From NCBI GenBank assembly GCA_902602415.1, contig CACKQW010000002.1, forward strand, positions 1-64,000: a stretch of DNA of 64,000 bases, written 5' to 3'. Below, one piece after another: positions 9,803-18,718 of this stretch. The stretch comes from an uncultured Bacteroidota bacterium (GTDB taxonomy: Bacteria > Bacteroidota > Bacteroidia > Flavobacteriales > Flavobacteriaceae). The notes beneath the pieces were generated by a model, which did no database searches, had not been told where the DNA came from, and saw only the letters and a list, made by a program, of their open reading frames with translations. A program made the position numbers and the translations under genes. Every line of letters starts with the position of its first letter. Positions within the stretch are counted from its first letter, which is position 1.

Positions 9803-10651
9803 ATGATTTGTAAAAGATTTTTCTCAACACTTATTTTTTTATTTGTCATAAACTTTTCATTTGCAGAAACCAACATATTTGATATAAACTCTGAAAAGAT
9901 TTTGTACAAGTCAGTTGACAGCATAGAATTGAATTTACATGTTTATCGACCAGAAAATTTTGATAGATCAAAAATCTACAACTGTATAGTTTTTTTTCAT
10001 GGAGGCGGCTGGAGATCAGGAAGCTATAAACAGTTTGAAAGACAATCAAAGTATTTTGCATCAAGGGGAATGATTGCTATTTCTGTAGAGTATAGAATTA
10101 AAAATAAACATGGCACAAGTCCAATTCAGGCCATGGAAGATGCAAAATCTGCAATACGCTACATTAGATTAAACTCCAAATCCCTATCAATAAACCCTGA
10201 AAGAATTGCAGCAGCTGGGGGATCAGCTGGGGGACATCTAGCAGCCGTCTCAGGCAATATAGAACTATTCGACAATAAAGATGAAAATTTATCGATTAGT
10301 TCTAAACCAAATTTACTAATTCTATATAACCCTGTACTTGACTTTGGACCAAAAAAATTTGACTGGATTTCTGATCCATCAATGGCATCACCAATAAAAA
10401 ATATAACTAAAGGGGCGCCTCCAACAATAATTTTGACAGGAACCGCCGATAAGCTGATTCCTGTTGAAAGTATTAATAATTATAAAGCACTCATGGAATC
10501 TGTAGGAAGTAGGTGTGATATTGTTTTTTATGAGGGAGCTGAGCATGCTTTTTTTAACTACGGAGATCACTTTATAGATACTCTTTATCAGACTGATCTT
10601 TTTTTAAAATCAAATTGGTATTTAAAGGGAAACCCTACTATCAAAAATTAA
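9803..10651 (+). CDS. Secreted alpha/beta-hydrolase esterase (HSL/BD-FAE type)
   Basis: 282 residues with signal peptide MICKRFFSTLIFLFVINFSFA. It has the oxyanion-hole motif HGGGW (66-70) and the nucleophile elbow GGSAGG with Ser141. The probable Asp216 is in GTADKLIP and His248 is in GAEHAFF, completing the triad. This arrangement is typical of hormone-sensitive-lipase-like carboxylesterases, including acetyl or feruloyl esterases in plant-polysaccharide loci. It follows the sulfatase by 11 bases, so removal of acyl decorations from xylan is a reasonable inference. Its last 4 bases overlap the convergent symporter gene. Confidence 0.88.
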   Translation: MICKRFFSTLIFLFVINFSFAETNIFDINSEKILYKSVDSIELNLHVYRPENFDRSKIYNCIVFFHGGGWRSGSYKQFERQSKYFASRGMIAISVEYRIKNKHGTSPIQAMEDAKSAIRYIRLNSKSLSINPERIAAAGGSAGGHLAAVSGNIELFDNKDENLSISSKPNLLILYNPVLDFGPKKFDWISDPSMASPIKNITKGAPPTIILTGTADKLIPVESINNYKALMESVGSRCDIVFYEGAEHAFFNYGDHFIDTLYQTDLFLKSNWYLKGNPTIKN

Positions 10652-12300
10652 GCTGTAAAGTAACTTAGAATAGATACTACGATTATTACTAGAATAATTG
10701 ACAGGATTACATCAACTGTGTCATAACTTTCACGATTCTCTTTTCTGTGGTTTACAGTAAGCGTTCCATAAGATAATCCACTAATTTTTGAATAATCAGG
10801 AGGATTCGTCAAAATACTTACGGTTATGCACAATAAAACAGAAAATATAAACATCAGAATCGCCATGTGTGAAAAATTTACTGTAGCAAATACAAACATA
10901 AAATTGTCTACAAACTGTCCAGAAGCAATCATGGGCTGATAATAAATTTCAGATCCTAGGCGAAGAATTAGTAAAATTAATCCAGCTAATAAAGTTGTTA
11001 TTGCGGCCTCTGCATTTACCCTTTTCCATATAATACCAAGTAAAAATACAGCGGTTACTGGAGGGGCTATGTACGATTGAACATTTTGAAGATATTGATA
11101 CATTACCCCGCCTCCAATCTTCTCCATTATTGGAATCCAAATTATCCCTAATATCACAATTACAGTTGTAGCAATTTTCCCAATATTTAATAATTTTTTT
11201 TCTGATTCAAGTGGCCTAAGTTTTTTATAAATATCGATTGTAAATATTGTTGAGCAGGAGTTAAATACTGATGCCAATGAGCTCATTAAAGCAGCCATAA
11301 GACCTCCTGCCACAAGACCTTTTAATCCCACTGGAAGTAGAGTTTTTACCAACATTGGAAATGCTCTATCCGCTTTTTCAATAGAAAATATTGCAGGGTC
11401 TTTAATAGAAAGTGCAAATGCGATAATTCCAGGAATTAGAAATATAAAAATTGGTAGCAATTTCAAGTATGCACCGAAAATTGCACCTCTTCTTCCAATT
11501 TTAATATTATTTGCGGCAAGTGTTCTTTGAACAATATATTGATCTGTACACCAATACCAAACACCCACAATTGTTCCGCCAAATAATAGTCCTGTCCACG
11601 GAAAGTCGGGATCAGTCATTGGTCTCCACATATTAAAATGATCTGGACTTTCAGCTATGACAATATTTCTTAACTCATTCCATCCGCCAACTTCCTGAAG
11701 TCCGAGGTAAGTAATGATTACAGACCCGAGAATCAAAACTATTGCTTGTAAAGTTTCTGTGTAAATTACCGCCTTCATTCCTCCAATCACTGTATAAATT
11801 CCTGTAAAAACAACTACTCCAATTGCTCCATACCAAAAGGGTATTCCAAGTAATTCAGAAACAACTATACCGCCAGCATAAATCGTAACAGATACTTTTG
11901 TTAATACATAAGCAACTAAAGAAAATAATGACAAAAACCATCTGGATCTAAAGTCAAATCTTTTTTCTAAAAATTCTGGCATTGTAAACGCTCCACTCCT
12001 TATGTAAAATGGGAGGAACAGCCAACCTAAAAGTAGCACAATCCATGCATGCAGCTCGTAATGTGCCATTGGCGTTCCTGATTCAAATCCAGTTCCAGCC
12101 AACCCAACAACATGCTCAGATCCTATATTAGAAGCGAAAATAGAAGCACCTATAACAAACCAACCAACATTTCTACCTGCTAAAAAATAATCTTCGGTAT
12201 TTTTATTTTTTTGAATTACTACCCAGACTGCAACAAGGATTAGGGCGAAAAAATATACCCCTAGAACAAACCAATCCAGCGTTTCTAAAACCGTTACCAA
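10648..12300 (-). CDS. SSS-family Na+/sugar symporter (SGLT-like, probable xylose uptake)
   Basis: 550 residues with about 14 hydrophobic segments. Features of the sodium:solute symporter family (SGLT branch) are TEDYFLAGRNVGWFVIGASIF near residue 35, SNIGSEHVVGLAGTG, and YTVIGGMKAVIYTETLQ near 180. It starts 5 bases after the xylA stop and is the last gene of the minus-strand xylB-xylA operon. I therefore infer Na+-driven uptake of xylose or a related monosaccharide. It differs from the GPH transporter at 3637, so the locus encodes two unrelated importers. Confidence 0.92.
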   Translation of the reverse strand: MVTVLETLDWFVLGVYFFALILVAVWVVIQKNKNTEDYFLAGRNVGWFVIGASIFASNIGSEHVVGLAGTGFESGTPMAHYELHAWIVLLLGWLFLPFYIRSGAFTMPEFLEKRFDFRSRWFLSLFSLVAYVLTKVSVTIYAGGIVVSELLGIPFWYGAIGVVVFTGIYTVIGGMKAVIYTETLQAIVLILGSVIITYLGLQEVGGWNELRNIVIAESPDHFNMWRPMTDPDFPWTGLLFGGTIVGVWYWCTDQYIVQRTLAANNIKIGRRGAIFGAYLKLLPIFIFLIPGIIAFALSIKDPAIFSIEKADRAFPMLVKTLLPVGLKGLVAGGLMAALMSSLASVFNSCSTIFTIDIYKKLRPLESEKKLLNIGKIATTVIVILGIIWIPIMEKIGGGVMYQYLQNVQSYIAPPVTAVFLLGIIWKRVNAEAAITTLLAGLILLILRLGSEIYYQPMIASGQFVDNFMFVFATVNFSHMAILMFIFSVLLCITVSILTNPPDYSKISGLSYGTLTVNHRKENRESYDTVDVILSIILVIIVVSILSYFTA

Positions 12301-12305
12301 AACAA

Positions 12306-13619
12306 TTAGATATACTGATTAATTATATTTTCAAAAAGTTCTTGCTTGCCACTTTCTAATGCAATTTCATTTGAATCTTTTGCAATATTATATAGATCAT
12401 TTAGTTCTAATTTACCATTTTCAAAATCCTTTCCTTTTCCGCTATCAAAAGTTTGATATCTCTTTTTTCTTAGCTCAGAATAGGATGAAGAAGAAATAAT
12501 TTTATCAGCTGTTATTAATGCTCTAGCGAATGTATCAGCACCTCCAATATGAGCATAAAAAATATCTTCAATATCAGTAGAATTTCTTCTAATTTTAGCA
12601 TCAAAGTTAATTCCACCTCCTTTTAATCCTCCTGCCTCAAGGAAAACAAGCATAGCCTCTGTTGTCTCTTGGATATTGTTTGGGAATTGGTCTGTATCCC
12701 AACCATTTTGGTAGTCTCCTCTGTTCGCATCGATGCTTCCCAACATACCAGCTTTGGCAGCTACAGTTAATTCATGCTGCATAGTATGTTGCGCTAAAGT
12801 GGCATGGTTAACTTCAATATTAAGTTTGAAATCTTTTTCTAAATCATATTCTTTTAAAAATCCGATAGCAGTAGCAGAGTCAAAATCGTATTGGTGTTTC
12901 ATAGGCTCCATAGGTTTCGGCTCAATAAAAAAGGTGCCGGTAAAACCTTGCGCTCTCGCATAATCTTTTGCCATGGTTAGAAATTGAGCCATATGGTCTA
13001 ATTCCCTGCCCATGTCCGTATTCAGTAGGGACATGTACCCTTCACGCCCCCCCCAAAACACATAATTTTCACCATTTAATGCAATAGTCGCATCTAATGC
13101 TAATTTAACTTGAGCTCCAGCTCTTGCAACGATATTGAAATTAGGATTTGTTGCAGCGCCGTTCATATATCTTGGGTTTGAAAAGCAATTTGCCGTACCC
13201 CATAATAGTTTGATTCCAGTGTCTGACTTCTTTTCTTTAATATATTCAACAATAGTGTTTAATCTTTTTTCTGATTCAATTAAACTAGACCCTTCCCGAA
13301 TTAGGTCATAATCATGAAAACAAAAATATTCAAATCCCATTTTACTGATAAACTCAAAAGCTGCATCGGCTTTATCTTTTGCTGCCTGGACAGGATCAGG
13401 GGATTTATCCCATTCAAAGTTTTGTGTTCCAGGCCCAAATGGATCGGACCCAACTCCACAGAAAGAATGCCAATATGCAATAGCAAATTTAAAATGTTCT
13501 CTCATAGTTTTACCAGCAACAACTTTTTCGGGGTCATAATATTTAAACGCCAGAGGATTATCAGACTCTCGCCCCTCAAATTTAATTTTGTCAATTCCTT
13601 TGTAATATTCTTTACTCAT
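12306..13619 (-). CDS. xylA: Xylose isomerase
   Basis: 437 residues, the usual length of class II xylose isomerases. Clear motifs are [15 protein letters not shown] near the N-terminus, FCFHDYDL (catalytic His), [25 protein letters not shown] (metal-ligand Glu) and [19 protein letters not shown]. It interconverts D-xylose and D-xylulose with divalent metal in the cytosol. It lies 4 bases after xylB and 5 bases before the symporter gene in one tight operon, which makes xylose the clear end product of this locus. Confidence 0.97.
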   Translation of the reverse strand: MSKEYYKGIDKIKFEGRESDNPLAFKYYDPEKVVAGKTMREHFKFAIAYWHSFCGVGSDPFGPGTQNFEWDKSPDPVQAAKDKADAAFEFISKMGFEYFCFHDYDLIREGSSLIESEKRLNTIVEYIKEKKSDTGIKLLWGTANCFSNPRYMNGAATNPNFNIVARAGAQVKLALDATIALNGENYVFWGGREGYMSLLNTDMGRELDHMAQFLTMAKDYARAQGFTGTFFIEPKPMEPMKHQYDFDSATAIGFLKEYDLEKDFKLNIEVNHATLAQHTMQHELTVAAKAGMLGSIDANRGDYQNGWDTDQFPNNIQETTEAMLVFLEAGGLKGGGINFDAKIRRNSTDIEDIFYAHIGGADTFARALITADKIISSSSYSELRKKRYQTFDSGKGKDFENGKLELNDLYNIAKDSNEIALESGKQELFENIINQYI

Positions 13620-13623
13620 TATT

Positions 13624-15111
13624 TTATAGTTTGTTATTTAATATATTCAGTAGATTTTTTTTCCAATTTTCATAAGCATCTTCATACTCAGATTTATTTT
13701 TTAGTGGTAGATATGTTAATACGTGATCATTTGCAGTAAGATCTTTACTGAATGAACTTAAATCTTTGTCCTCAACAGCAGATGCTCTAGCTGCACCAAA
13801 TGCACCAGTTGTGTTATAAATTTCTATCTCATGTCCTATCAATGTCGCAACAGTATTTGAAAATATTTTTGAGCGAAATAAGTTGTCATTCCCTGCTCTC
13901 AAAACATTTATTTTAGCACCATCATCTTTTAAAATTTCCATTCCATACATAAAAGAAAATGCAATTCCTTCTAAAGAAGATCTATATAAATGTCCGTGAG
14001 AGTGTTTATTTAAATTAACATTACATATGTGGGTTCCTACATTAATATTATTAAGCATCCTTTCAGCGCCATTTCCAAATGGTATTGTATATATACCCTC
14101 TGAACCTACAGCAACTTTTGATGCAAGCTCATTCATTTTTTCATAAGAGTTACCGACGCTGTGATTTCGGAGCCATCTATATTGAATTCCTGCGCCGTTA
14201 ATACATAATAATTTTCCAAGGGATTTGTGATTGGTGTTGTGATTAACATGCGCAAAATGATTAATTCTGGAGGATTCTTTTGACTTAATATTATTGGTAA
14301 CACAATAAAGTACACCGGAGGTTCCGCCTGATGCTGCAACCTCTCCATTTTTAAATACGTTTAAAGCCAAAGCATTATTGGGCTGATCACCCGCTCTATA
14401 AGTTATGGTTGTTCCTATGGATAAGCTGGTCTCTAATGCAGCCTCTTTATTTACTTTCCCTTGTATTGAAAAATTTTCTACCAGATCAGGTGTAAGATTA
14501 GGATTAATTCCATAATATTCTAGTAGCCAATCAGCAGTTGTATCGTTTTGAAAATCCCATAGAATACCTTCTGAAAGACCGTTACATGTTGTATTTATAT
14601 CTCCAGATAATTTAAATGCAATAAAGTCTCCTGGCAACATATATTTATATATTTTTTGATAAATCTCAGGCTCATTATCTTTGACCCATTTTAATTTAGA
14701 AGCTGTAAAATTTCCAGGTGAATTTAGCAGATTTTTCATACATTTTTCTTCTCCAATTTCTGAAAATGCTTTGTTCCCGATTTCCACAGCACGGCTGTCA
14801 CACCAGATAATAGAGTTTCTTAATACACTTCCTTTATTATCAACAAGAACCAACCCATGCATTTGATAAGAAATACCTATAGAAATTATCTTTTTAGGAT
14901 CTGAATTTGATTCATGACAAACTCTTTTAATAGCATTACATGTATGTAACCACCAATCGTTTGGGTCTTGCTCTGCCCACCCATCTTTGTTAGAAATTAT
15001 CCCCATTTCATTGTTTGGCTCATGAACACTATGAATTGATTTCCCATTGGACGCATCAACCAATCCAGCTTTAACAGATGAGCTTCCAATGTCAAGACCT
15101 AAATAATACAT
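13624..15111 (-). CDS. xylB: Xylulokinase (FGGY family)
   Basis: 495 residues. The N-terminal FGGY phosphate-binding segment [18 protein letters not shown], the IWCDSRA segment, a second-domain [17 protein letters not shown] with the likely catalytic Asp, and a C-terminal [14 protein letters not shown] segment identify the family. It phosphorylates D-xylulose to D-xylulose 5-phosphate for the pentose phosphate pathway. It is the first gene of the xylB-xylA-symporter operon. The 89 bases upstream are AT-rich and I could not fix a promoter or operator there. Confidence 0.95.
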   Translation of the reverse strand: MYYLGLDIGSSSVKAGLVDASNGKSIHSVHEPNNEMGIISNKDGWAEQDPNDWWLHTCNAIKRVCHESNSDPKKIISIGISYQMHGLVLVDNKGSVLRNSIIWCDSRAVEIGNKAFSEIGEEKCMKNLLNSPGNFTASKLKWVKDNEPEIYQKIYKYMLPGDFIAFKLSGDINTTCNGLSEGILWDFQNDTTADWLLEYYGINPNLTPDLVENFSIQGKVNKEAALETSLSIGTTITYRAGDQPNNALALNVFKNGEVAASGGTSGVLYCVTNNIKSKESSRINHFAHVNHNTNHKSLGKLLCINGAGIQYRWLRNHSVGNSYEKMNELASKVAVGSEGIYTIPFGNGAERMLNNINVGTHICNVNLNKHSHGHLYRSSLEGIAFSFMYGMEILKDDGAKINVLRAGNDNLFRSKIFSNTVATLIGHEIEIYNTTGAFGAARASAVEDKDLSSFSKDLTANDHVLTYLPLKNKSEYEDAYENWKKNLLNILNNKL

Positions 15112-15200
15112 AGAGTAAAAAAAATCTGTTTGTTTACGTACTAAATATAAAAAATCAATAAAGAATATCAGAGAAAACGATAATATATTTAAAACAGAAA

Positions 15201-16253
15201 TTAATTGCGGTTGAGCATTTCCAATGTAGCAACAGTTCTAAAACCCATGTGATCAGATGCAGAGCCAATACTTACGCCCATTCTTGCAGAAATTCTATAG
15301 CTAGCACAATACGAATCATGGCAAAGAAATGATCCACCCTTCATAATATATTGTAATTCGTAAGGATTGCTGGGATTATAACAACTTGAAGCTCCTTTTG
15401 GGTTCTTGATTGATTTGTTTAAATCTAATTCTTTGTAGTGATTTACATTAAATAAATCACTAGTAATTTCCCACACATTTCCTATCATGTCATAGACACC
15501 AATGCTATTTGGAGGATAAGATTTAACTGCTGCAATGGATTCATGTTTATCTAGAACAGTGTTTTCAATTGGAAAGTTTCCTTGCCAAGTATTAGCATTT
15601 TGATTTAAAAATGAAAACTCATTTCCCCAGCTAAAAACAGCATCATTAAAATTTCCTTGTGCAGCAGATTCCCATTCAGCTTCTGTTGGCAGCCTTCTTC
15701 CTGCCCATTCACAATAAGCAAGCGCATCTTCATATGCAACGTGTACTACAGGAAAATTATCCATATTTACAATAGTTGACCCGGGGCCTAAAGGCTGTTT
15801 CCAATTGGCTCCAATTTTCCACTTCCACCACTGGAAATAATTACCCATATTATCAACTTTTTTAATCTCCTTGTTAAAAATTAAACTACCAGGCTGCAAT
15901 ACCGAATCTGGGGGTTTGGGTGTATTAGGGGGTAAATTCTTTTTTATTTCCTCCCATTCTATTTTTCTTTCAGCAATAGTTATATATCCAGTTTCTTGAA
16001 CAAATTTTTCGAATTGTTTATTGGTAACCTCAGTTACATCTATAAAAAAGCCATCCACATAAACTTCATGAGATGGTAATTCGCGTTCCATCGCATAATT
16101 ATCGCCAACCTTTCCCCCTTTTGTAAATGATTTTCCACTTACCCAAATCATCCCTTCCGGGGGGCTAATATTTAAGTTTTGTGTATTAGACACATCTTTA
16201 CAGCCTATAAATAATACATAAATAATTAGCAGAAATATATTTTTTTTATTCAA
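15201..16253 (-). CDS. Lipoprotein formylglycine-generating enzyme (sulfatase maturation)
   Basis: FGE-sulfatase/SUMF1-domain protein. I chose the TTG at 16253 because it gives a clean lipoprotein signal (NKKNIFLLIIYVLFIGC). An ATG at 16337 is in frame but adds an unusual second hydrophobic stretch. Domain markers include MIWVSGKSFTKGG, VTNKQFEKFV, WAGRRLPTEAEWE, MIGNVWE and MKGGSFLC. The active-site pair CHDSYC (Cys311 and Cys316 from the TTG) has the spacing found in catalytic FGE, which many GldJ/GldK-like relatives lack. It should oxidise the sulfatase CxAxR cysteine to formylglycine. The substrate is probably the sulfatase encoded at 7893. Lipid anchoring would put the enzyme outside the cytosol, which is unusual. 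Confidence 0.85.
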   Translation of the reverse strand: MNKKNIFLLIIYVLFIGCKDVSNTQNLNISPPEGMIWVSGKSFTKGGKVGDNYAMERELPSHEVYVDGFFIDVTEVTNKQFEKFVQETGYITIAERKIEWEEIKKNLPPNTPKPPDSVLQPGSLIFNKEIKKVDNMGNYFQWWKWKIGANWKQPLGPGSTIVNMDNFPVVHVAYEDALAYCEWAGRRLPTEAEWESAAQGNFNDAVFSWGNEFSFLNQNANTWQGNFPIENTVLDKHESIAAVKSYPPNSIGVYDMIGNVWEITSDLFNVNHYKELDLNKSIKNPKGASSCYNPSNPYELQYIMKGGSFLCHDSYCASYRISARMGVSIGSASDHMGFRTVATLEMLNRN

Positions 16254-16312
16254 GGTTTTATATTTTAACAGTATGTAAAAGTAACCGTTTAAATTTATAA
16301 TTAATAAGACTA

Positions 16313-16471
16313 ATGAAAAAAGATAAGCTTCATTCATACACCAAGTTAATGAAAGAGTTTTATAAAAGAACCGATATATACTCGTATCAAGAAAGAATGA
16401 TGCTTTTAAAAGATTATTTAGAATTTAATTATTCTTATATGCTAAATAAAAAAAGAAAGAAAAAGAGCTAG
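16313..16471 (+). CDS. Small basic hypothetical protein (52 aa)
   Basis: An ATG-initiated frame of 52 codons ending in TAG at 16469-16471, rich in Lys, Tyr and Met, beginning MKKDKLHSYTKLMKEFYKR and ending KKRKKKS. It looks helical, soluble and highly basic. It lies head to head with the formylglycine-generating enzyme gene if the latter starts at 16253. I do not recognise a family; coding is supported only by the open frame and plausible composition. Confidence 0.35.
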   Translation: MKKDKLHSYTKLMKEFYKRTDIYSYQERMMLLKDYLEFNYSYMLNKKRKKKS

Positions 16472-16590
16472 CCTATCTTTGTTACTTATATTTTTGGGAT
16501 TAGGCCCAATGATAAAATATAAATGGGGTTCGTTTTGATTCACAAAATATTACATTCGTTTATTATATTTGATATATATATTTAAAATAA

Positions 16591-17670
16591 TTGGAATTAC
16601 TTCTCTTATACGTTTTTTTAACCCTTAGCTTATCATTTTTATGTTCAATACTAGAAGCAGTACTTCTTAGTATTAACACTACCTTCATTAAAATTAAACT
16701 CAAGGAGGGCAAGTCATATGCAAACAAATTATTGAATTTAAAAAACTCAATTGATGAACCTCTAATTATAATATTGACTCTTAACACTATTGCCCATACT
16801 GTCGGAGCAATTCTGGTTGGAGTCCAAGCTAAAGTTGCTTATTCTGAACTTAACTATGAAAATACTTTTTTTGCTAGTGGAATTTCTGATGAACTATTAG
16901 TTGGTTTTGTATCCACAGTAATGACTATTTTGATATTACTATTTTCTGAAATTATTCCAAAAACAATTGGAGCAAAATATTCCAATAGTCTTGCTCAGTT
17001 TGCCTCTATTTTTTTAAGCTCCATTATTCCTATTTTTAAGTACTCTGGAGTTCTTTGGGTATTACAATCATTCACAAAATCAATTGGAGGGTCAAAAAAA
17101 GAATTATTTATTAAAAGAGAAGATATTTCCATTATTGCTGAAATTGCTCAAGAAGAAGGTGTTATTGAGGAGAAAGACTCACAATTTATCAAAAACATTG
17201 TTAAGCTTAGAAATGTAACATTAAAAGAAATAATGACACCTTATTCAGTAATGGTAACTGCTAGTGAGGATGTGACTATTCAAGAATTTTATACACAAAA
17301 CACGGAGCTAAATTTTTCAAGAATTCCGATTTTAAATGATAATAAAATTGAATCTTATGTTCTAAAAGATACAATTCTTGAAAGCATTATTAATGATAAA
17401 GGTCATTTCAAATTAGCAGAAATCAAACGACCAATTATTACTTCTTCAGAAAGGACAAGAATTCCAAAACTTTTTGACAAGCTTCTCAAGAAGAGAGAAC
17501 ATATTTCACTGGTGGTTGATAAGTCTGATGCGCCAATTGGACTTGTTACCTTAGAGGATATTATTGAAACAATACTTGGCTATGAAATTGTTGATGAAAC
17601 AGATGTGGTTGATGATATGCAAGTACTAGCAAAAAAAATAAGTTCCCAAAAATTAAAAAATAACAAATGA
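16591..17670 (+). CDS. CNNM/CorC-like membrane protein (DUF21 plus CBS pair)
   Basis: 359 residues from a TTG start. The N-terminal half is a DUF21 transmembrane domain (SILEAVLLSINTTFIK; EPLIIILTLNTIAHTVGA; LLFSEIIPKTIGAKYS). It is followed by a helical linker (EEGVIEEKDSQFIKNI) and a CBS pair (EIMTPYSVMV near 215 and IGLVTLEDIIETILG near 325). The C-terminal CorC/HlyC domain of longer relatives is absent. Family members are linked to Mg2+ or Na+ transport. A TATATTTG -7-like box lies at 16564-16571, but no convincing -33 TTG is at proper spacing. Its last 4 bases overlap the next gene (ATGA). Confidence 0.85.
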   Translation: MELLLLYVFLTLSLSFLCSILEAVLLSINTTFIKIKLKEGKSYANKLLNLKNSIDEPLIIILTLNTIAHTVGAILVGVQAKVAYSELNYENTFFASGISDELLVGFVSTVMTILILLFSEIIPKTIGAKYSNSLAQFASIFLSSIIPIFKYSGVLWVLQSFTKSIGGSKKELFIKREDISIIAEIAQEEGVIEEKDSQFIKNIVKLRNVTLKEIMTPYSVMVTASEDVTIQEFYTQNTELNFSRIPILNDNKIESYVLKDTILESIINDKGHFKLAEIKRPIITSSERTRIPKLFDKLLKKREHISLVVDKSDAPIGLVTLEDIIETILGYEIVDETDVVDDMQVLAKKISSQKLKNNK

Positions 17671-17882
17671 AAAAACTAAATTCTCCAAATTCTAATCATT
17701 ATGTTTTTTTTTTGGCTATCATAGCTGATGTGTTTTTATTATATAATTTGATTCAATATATTCGTTATGGGCTTGATACATATTTTAATGGATTTATCGC
17801 TTCTTTAGGAATAGGTATGATACTACTTATTTATCTTTGGAAAAATAATTACTTCACTCAAGACAAAGACAAATCATTATAA
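17667..17882 (+). CDS. Small membrane protein, 71 aa
   Basis: Starts at an ATGA overlap with the CNNM-like gene, so the two are probably translationally coupled. It has two hydrophobic segments (HYVFFLAIIADVFLLYNLIQYI and a second around residues 42-58) and a charged C-terminus (QDKDKSL). No family recognised. Its TAA stop overlaps the probable non-ATG start of the CAP gene. Confidence 0.55.
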   Translation: MKKLNSPNSNHYVFFLAIIADVFLLYNLIQYIRYGLDTYFNGFIASLGIGMILLIYLWKNNYFTQDKDKSL

Positions 17883-17907
17883 AAAAACTAATACTATTAC
17901 TAATTAC
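17876..17907 (+). repeat. Diverged copy of the dispersed leader repeat
   Basis: The segment around AAAACTAATACTATTACTA matches the leader repeat (ATGAAAAAGCTAATACTATT) seen at 20210, 20509, 20843 and 21058. ATA replaces the ATG. It encodes the signal-peptide start of the CAP protein. Confidence 0.6.
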
Positions 17908-18397
17908 TATTGTCTTGCCCTTTGGGCAAAATGACAATGATATTCAGCAAGCAGTTAAAGTTCACAATGAAGCTAGAAAAGAGGTTGGGGTTGATAAATT
18001 AATTTGGTCTTTGGAATTACAAAATGATGCAACTATTTATGCAAAAGAACTTGCAAAAAAAGATAAAGGATTAGTTCACTCTACTAACTTGGGTGATCAA
18101 GGTGAAAATTTGTATTTATCTTATGCTTCCAAAACAGTAAATAATGTCACATCTAATGTATTTTCAAAAACCCCTCTAAAAGATGCGTCAGTTGCTTGGT
18201 ATAATGAAATAAAGGATTATTCATATGCCTCAATTAAAATGGATTCTTTGTTTCCAAAAGTTGGACATTACACTCAAATGATATGGTCCACTACAAAGGA
18301 AGTTGGCATTGGAAAAGCCCGATCTAAATCAGGCAAAGTTTATGTTGTTGCTAGATATTATCCCGCAGGAAATATACTTGGTAAAACCCCTTATTAG
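17879..18397 (+). CDS. Secreted CAP/SCP-domain protein, probable non-ATG start
   Basis: CAP-superfamily domain: AVKVHNEARKEVG, HSTNLGDQGENLY, GHYTQMIWSTTKEVG (CAP1) and YVVARYYPAGN (CAP2). Bacterial members are small secreted proteins of unclear function. A TTG at 17915 would cut the signal peptide. Extending in frame to 17879 gives an excellent signal (KKLILLLITIVLPFG, then Q), but the aligned initiator is ATA, with ATT one codon upstream. The DNA matches the signal-peptide leader repeated at 20210-21342, where this codon is ATG. It may use a rare initiator overlapping the previous stop (ATAA), or be a gene whose start decayed. Confidence 0.65.
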   Translation: MKKLILLLITIVLPFGQNDNDIQQAVKVHNEARKEVGVDKLIWSLELQNDATIYAKELAKKDKGLVHSTNLGDQGENLYLSYASKTVNNVTSNVFSKTPLKDASVAWYNEIKDYSYASIKMDSLFPKVGHYTQMIWSTTKEVGIGKARSKSGKVYVVARYYPAGNILGKTPY

Positions 18398-18503
18398 TAT
18401 AATCTTAACAATGATTGCTTGTAGTAGTGATGATTCAAATTTATATTATGTTATAAAATATTTTATTTCTATTTTTAATAGCAAGAAAAATTATAATGTA
18501 TAG
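18393..18503 (+). pseudogene. Possible remnant or tiny lipoprotein frame without a normal start
   Basis: This frame encodes a lipobox-like stretch (SIILTMIAC, then SSDDSNLYY) and continues to a TAG at 18501-18503. There is no ATG before the hydrophobic core; the only candidates are ATT at 18393 (overlapping the CAP stop) and ATA at 18399. The next gene starts inside its 3' end. It may be a decayed small lipoprotein gene. Evidence is weak. Confidence 0.25.
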
Positions 18504-18681
18504 TTTATTTAATGTTGGGATTTTATATTTATGTATGGGTTCTCTTTCCATACTAGTTTATTTTAATATTCCAGAAGAAATGAATAGGTCCTCAATGGCA
18601 ATATGGATTTTAGGACTTAGTACAATTTATTTTGTTTTAGGGTTGTCTAGACTCAGAAAACATTATAAGAAAAATAAATAA
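18496..18681 (+). CDS. Small membrane protein, 61 aa
   Basis: 61 residues with two predicted transmembrane helices (about residues 3-23 and 34-52) and a basic tail (RLRKHYKKNK), giving a hairpin membrane protein of unknown function. It lies within the accessory array of tiny genes and is followed by convergent minus-strand genes. Confidence 0.5.
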   Translation: MYSLFNVGILYLCMGSLSILVYFNIPEEMNRSSMAIWILGLSTIYFVLGLSRLRKHYKKNK

Positions 18682-18718
18682 CTACATAGCATAAGATTTG
18701 AAAAAGCAAATCCTATTA

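Noticed and set aside
15112-15200. Operator-like GTTTACGTAC segment upstream of xylB
   Set aside because: It is short and only partly palindromic with no second copy near the other xylan genes.
16591-17670. Calling the CNNM-like protein a haemolysin
   Set aside because: The name is historical; DUF21 plus CBS points to ion-transport-type proteins.
18303-18503. 66-codon frame starting inside the CAP gene
   Set aside because: Its first part is the CAP gene in another frame; only the lipobox part after 18393 could be meaningful and is listed separately.
18695-18712. Six-bp hairpin GATTTG/CAAATC between convergent genes
   Set aside because: The stem is short and AT-rich; not strong enough to call a terminator.
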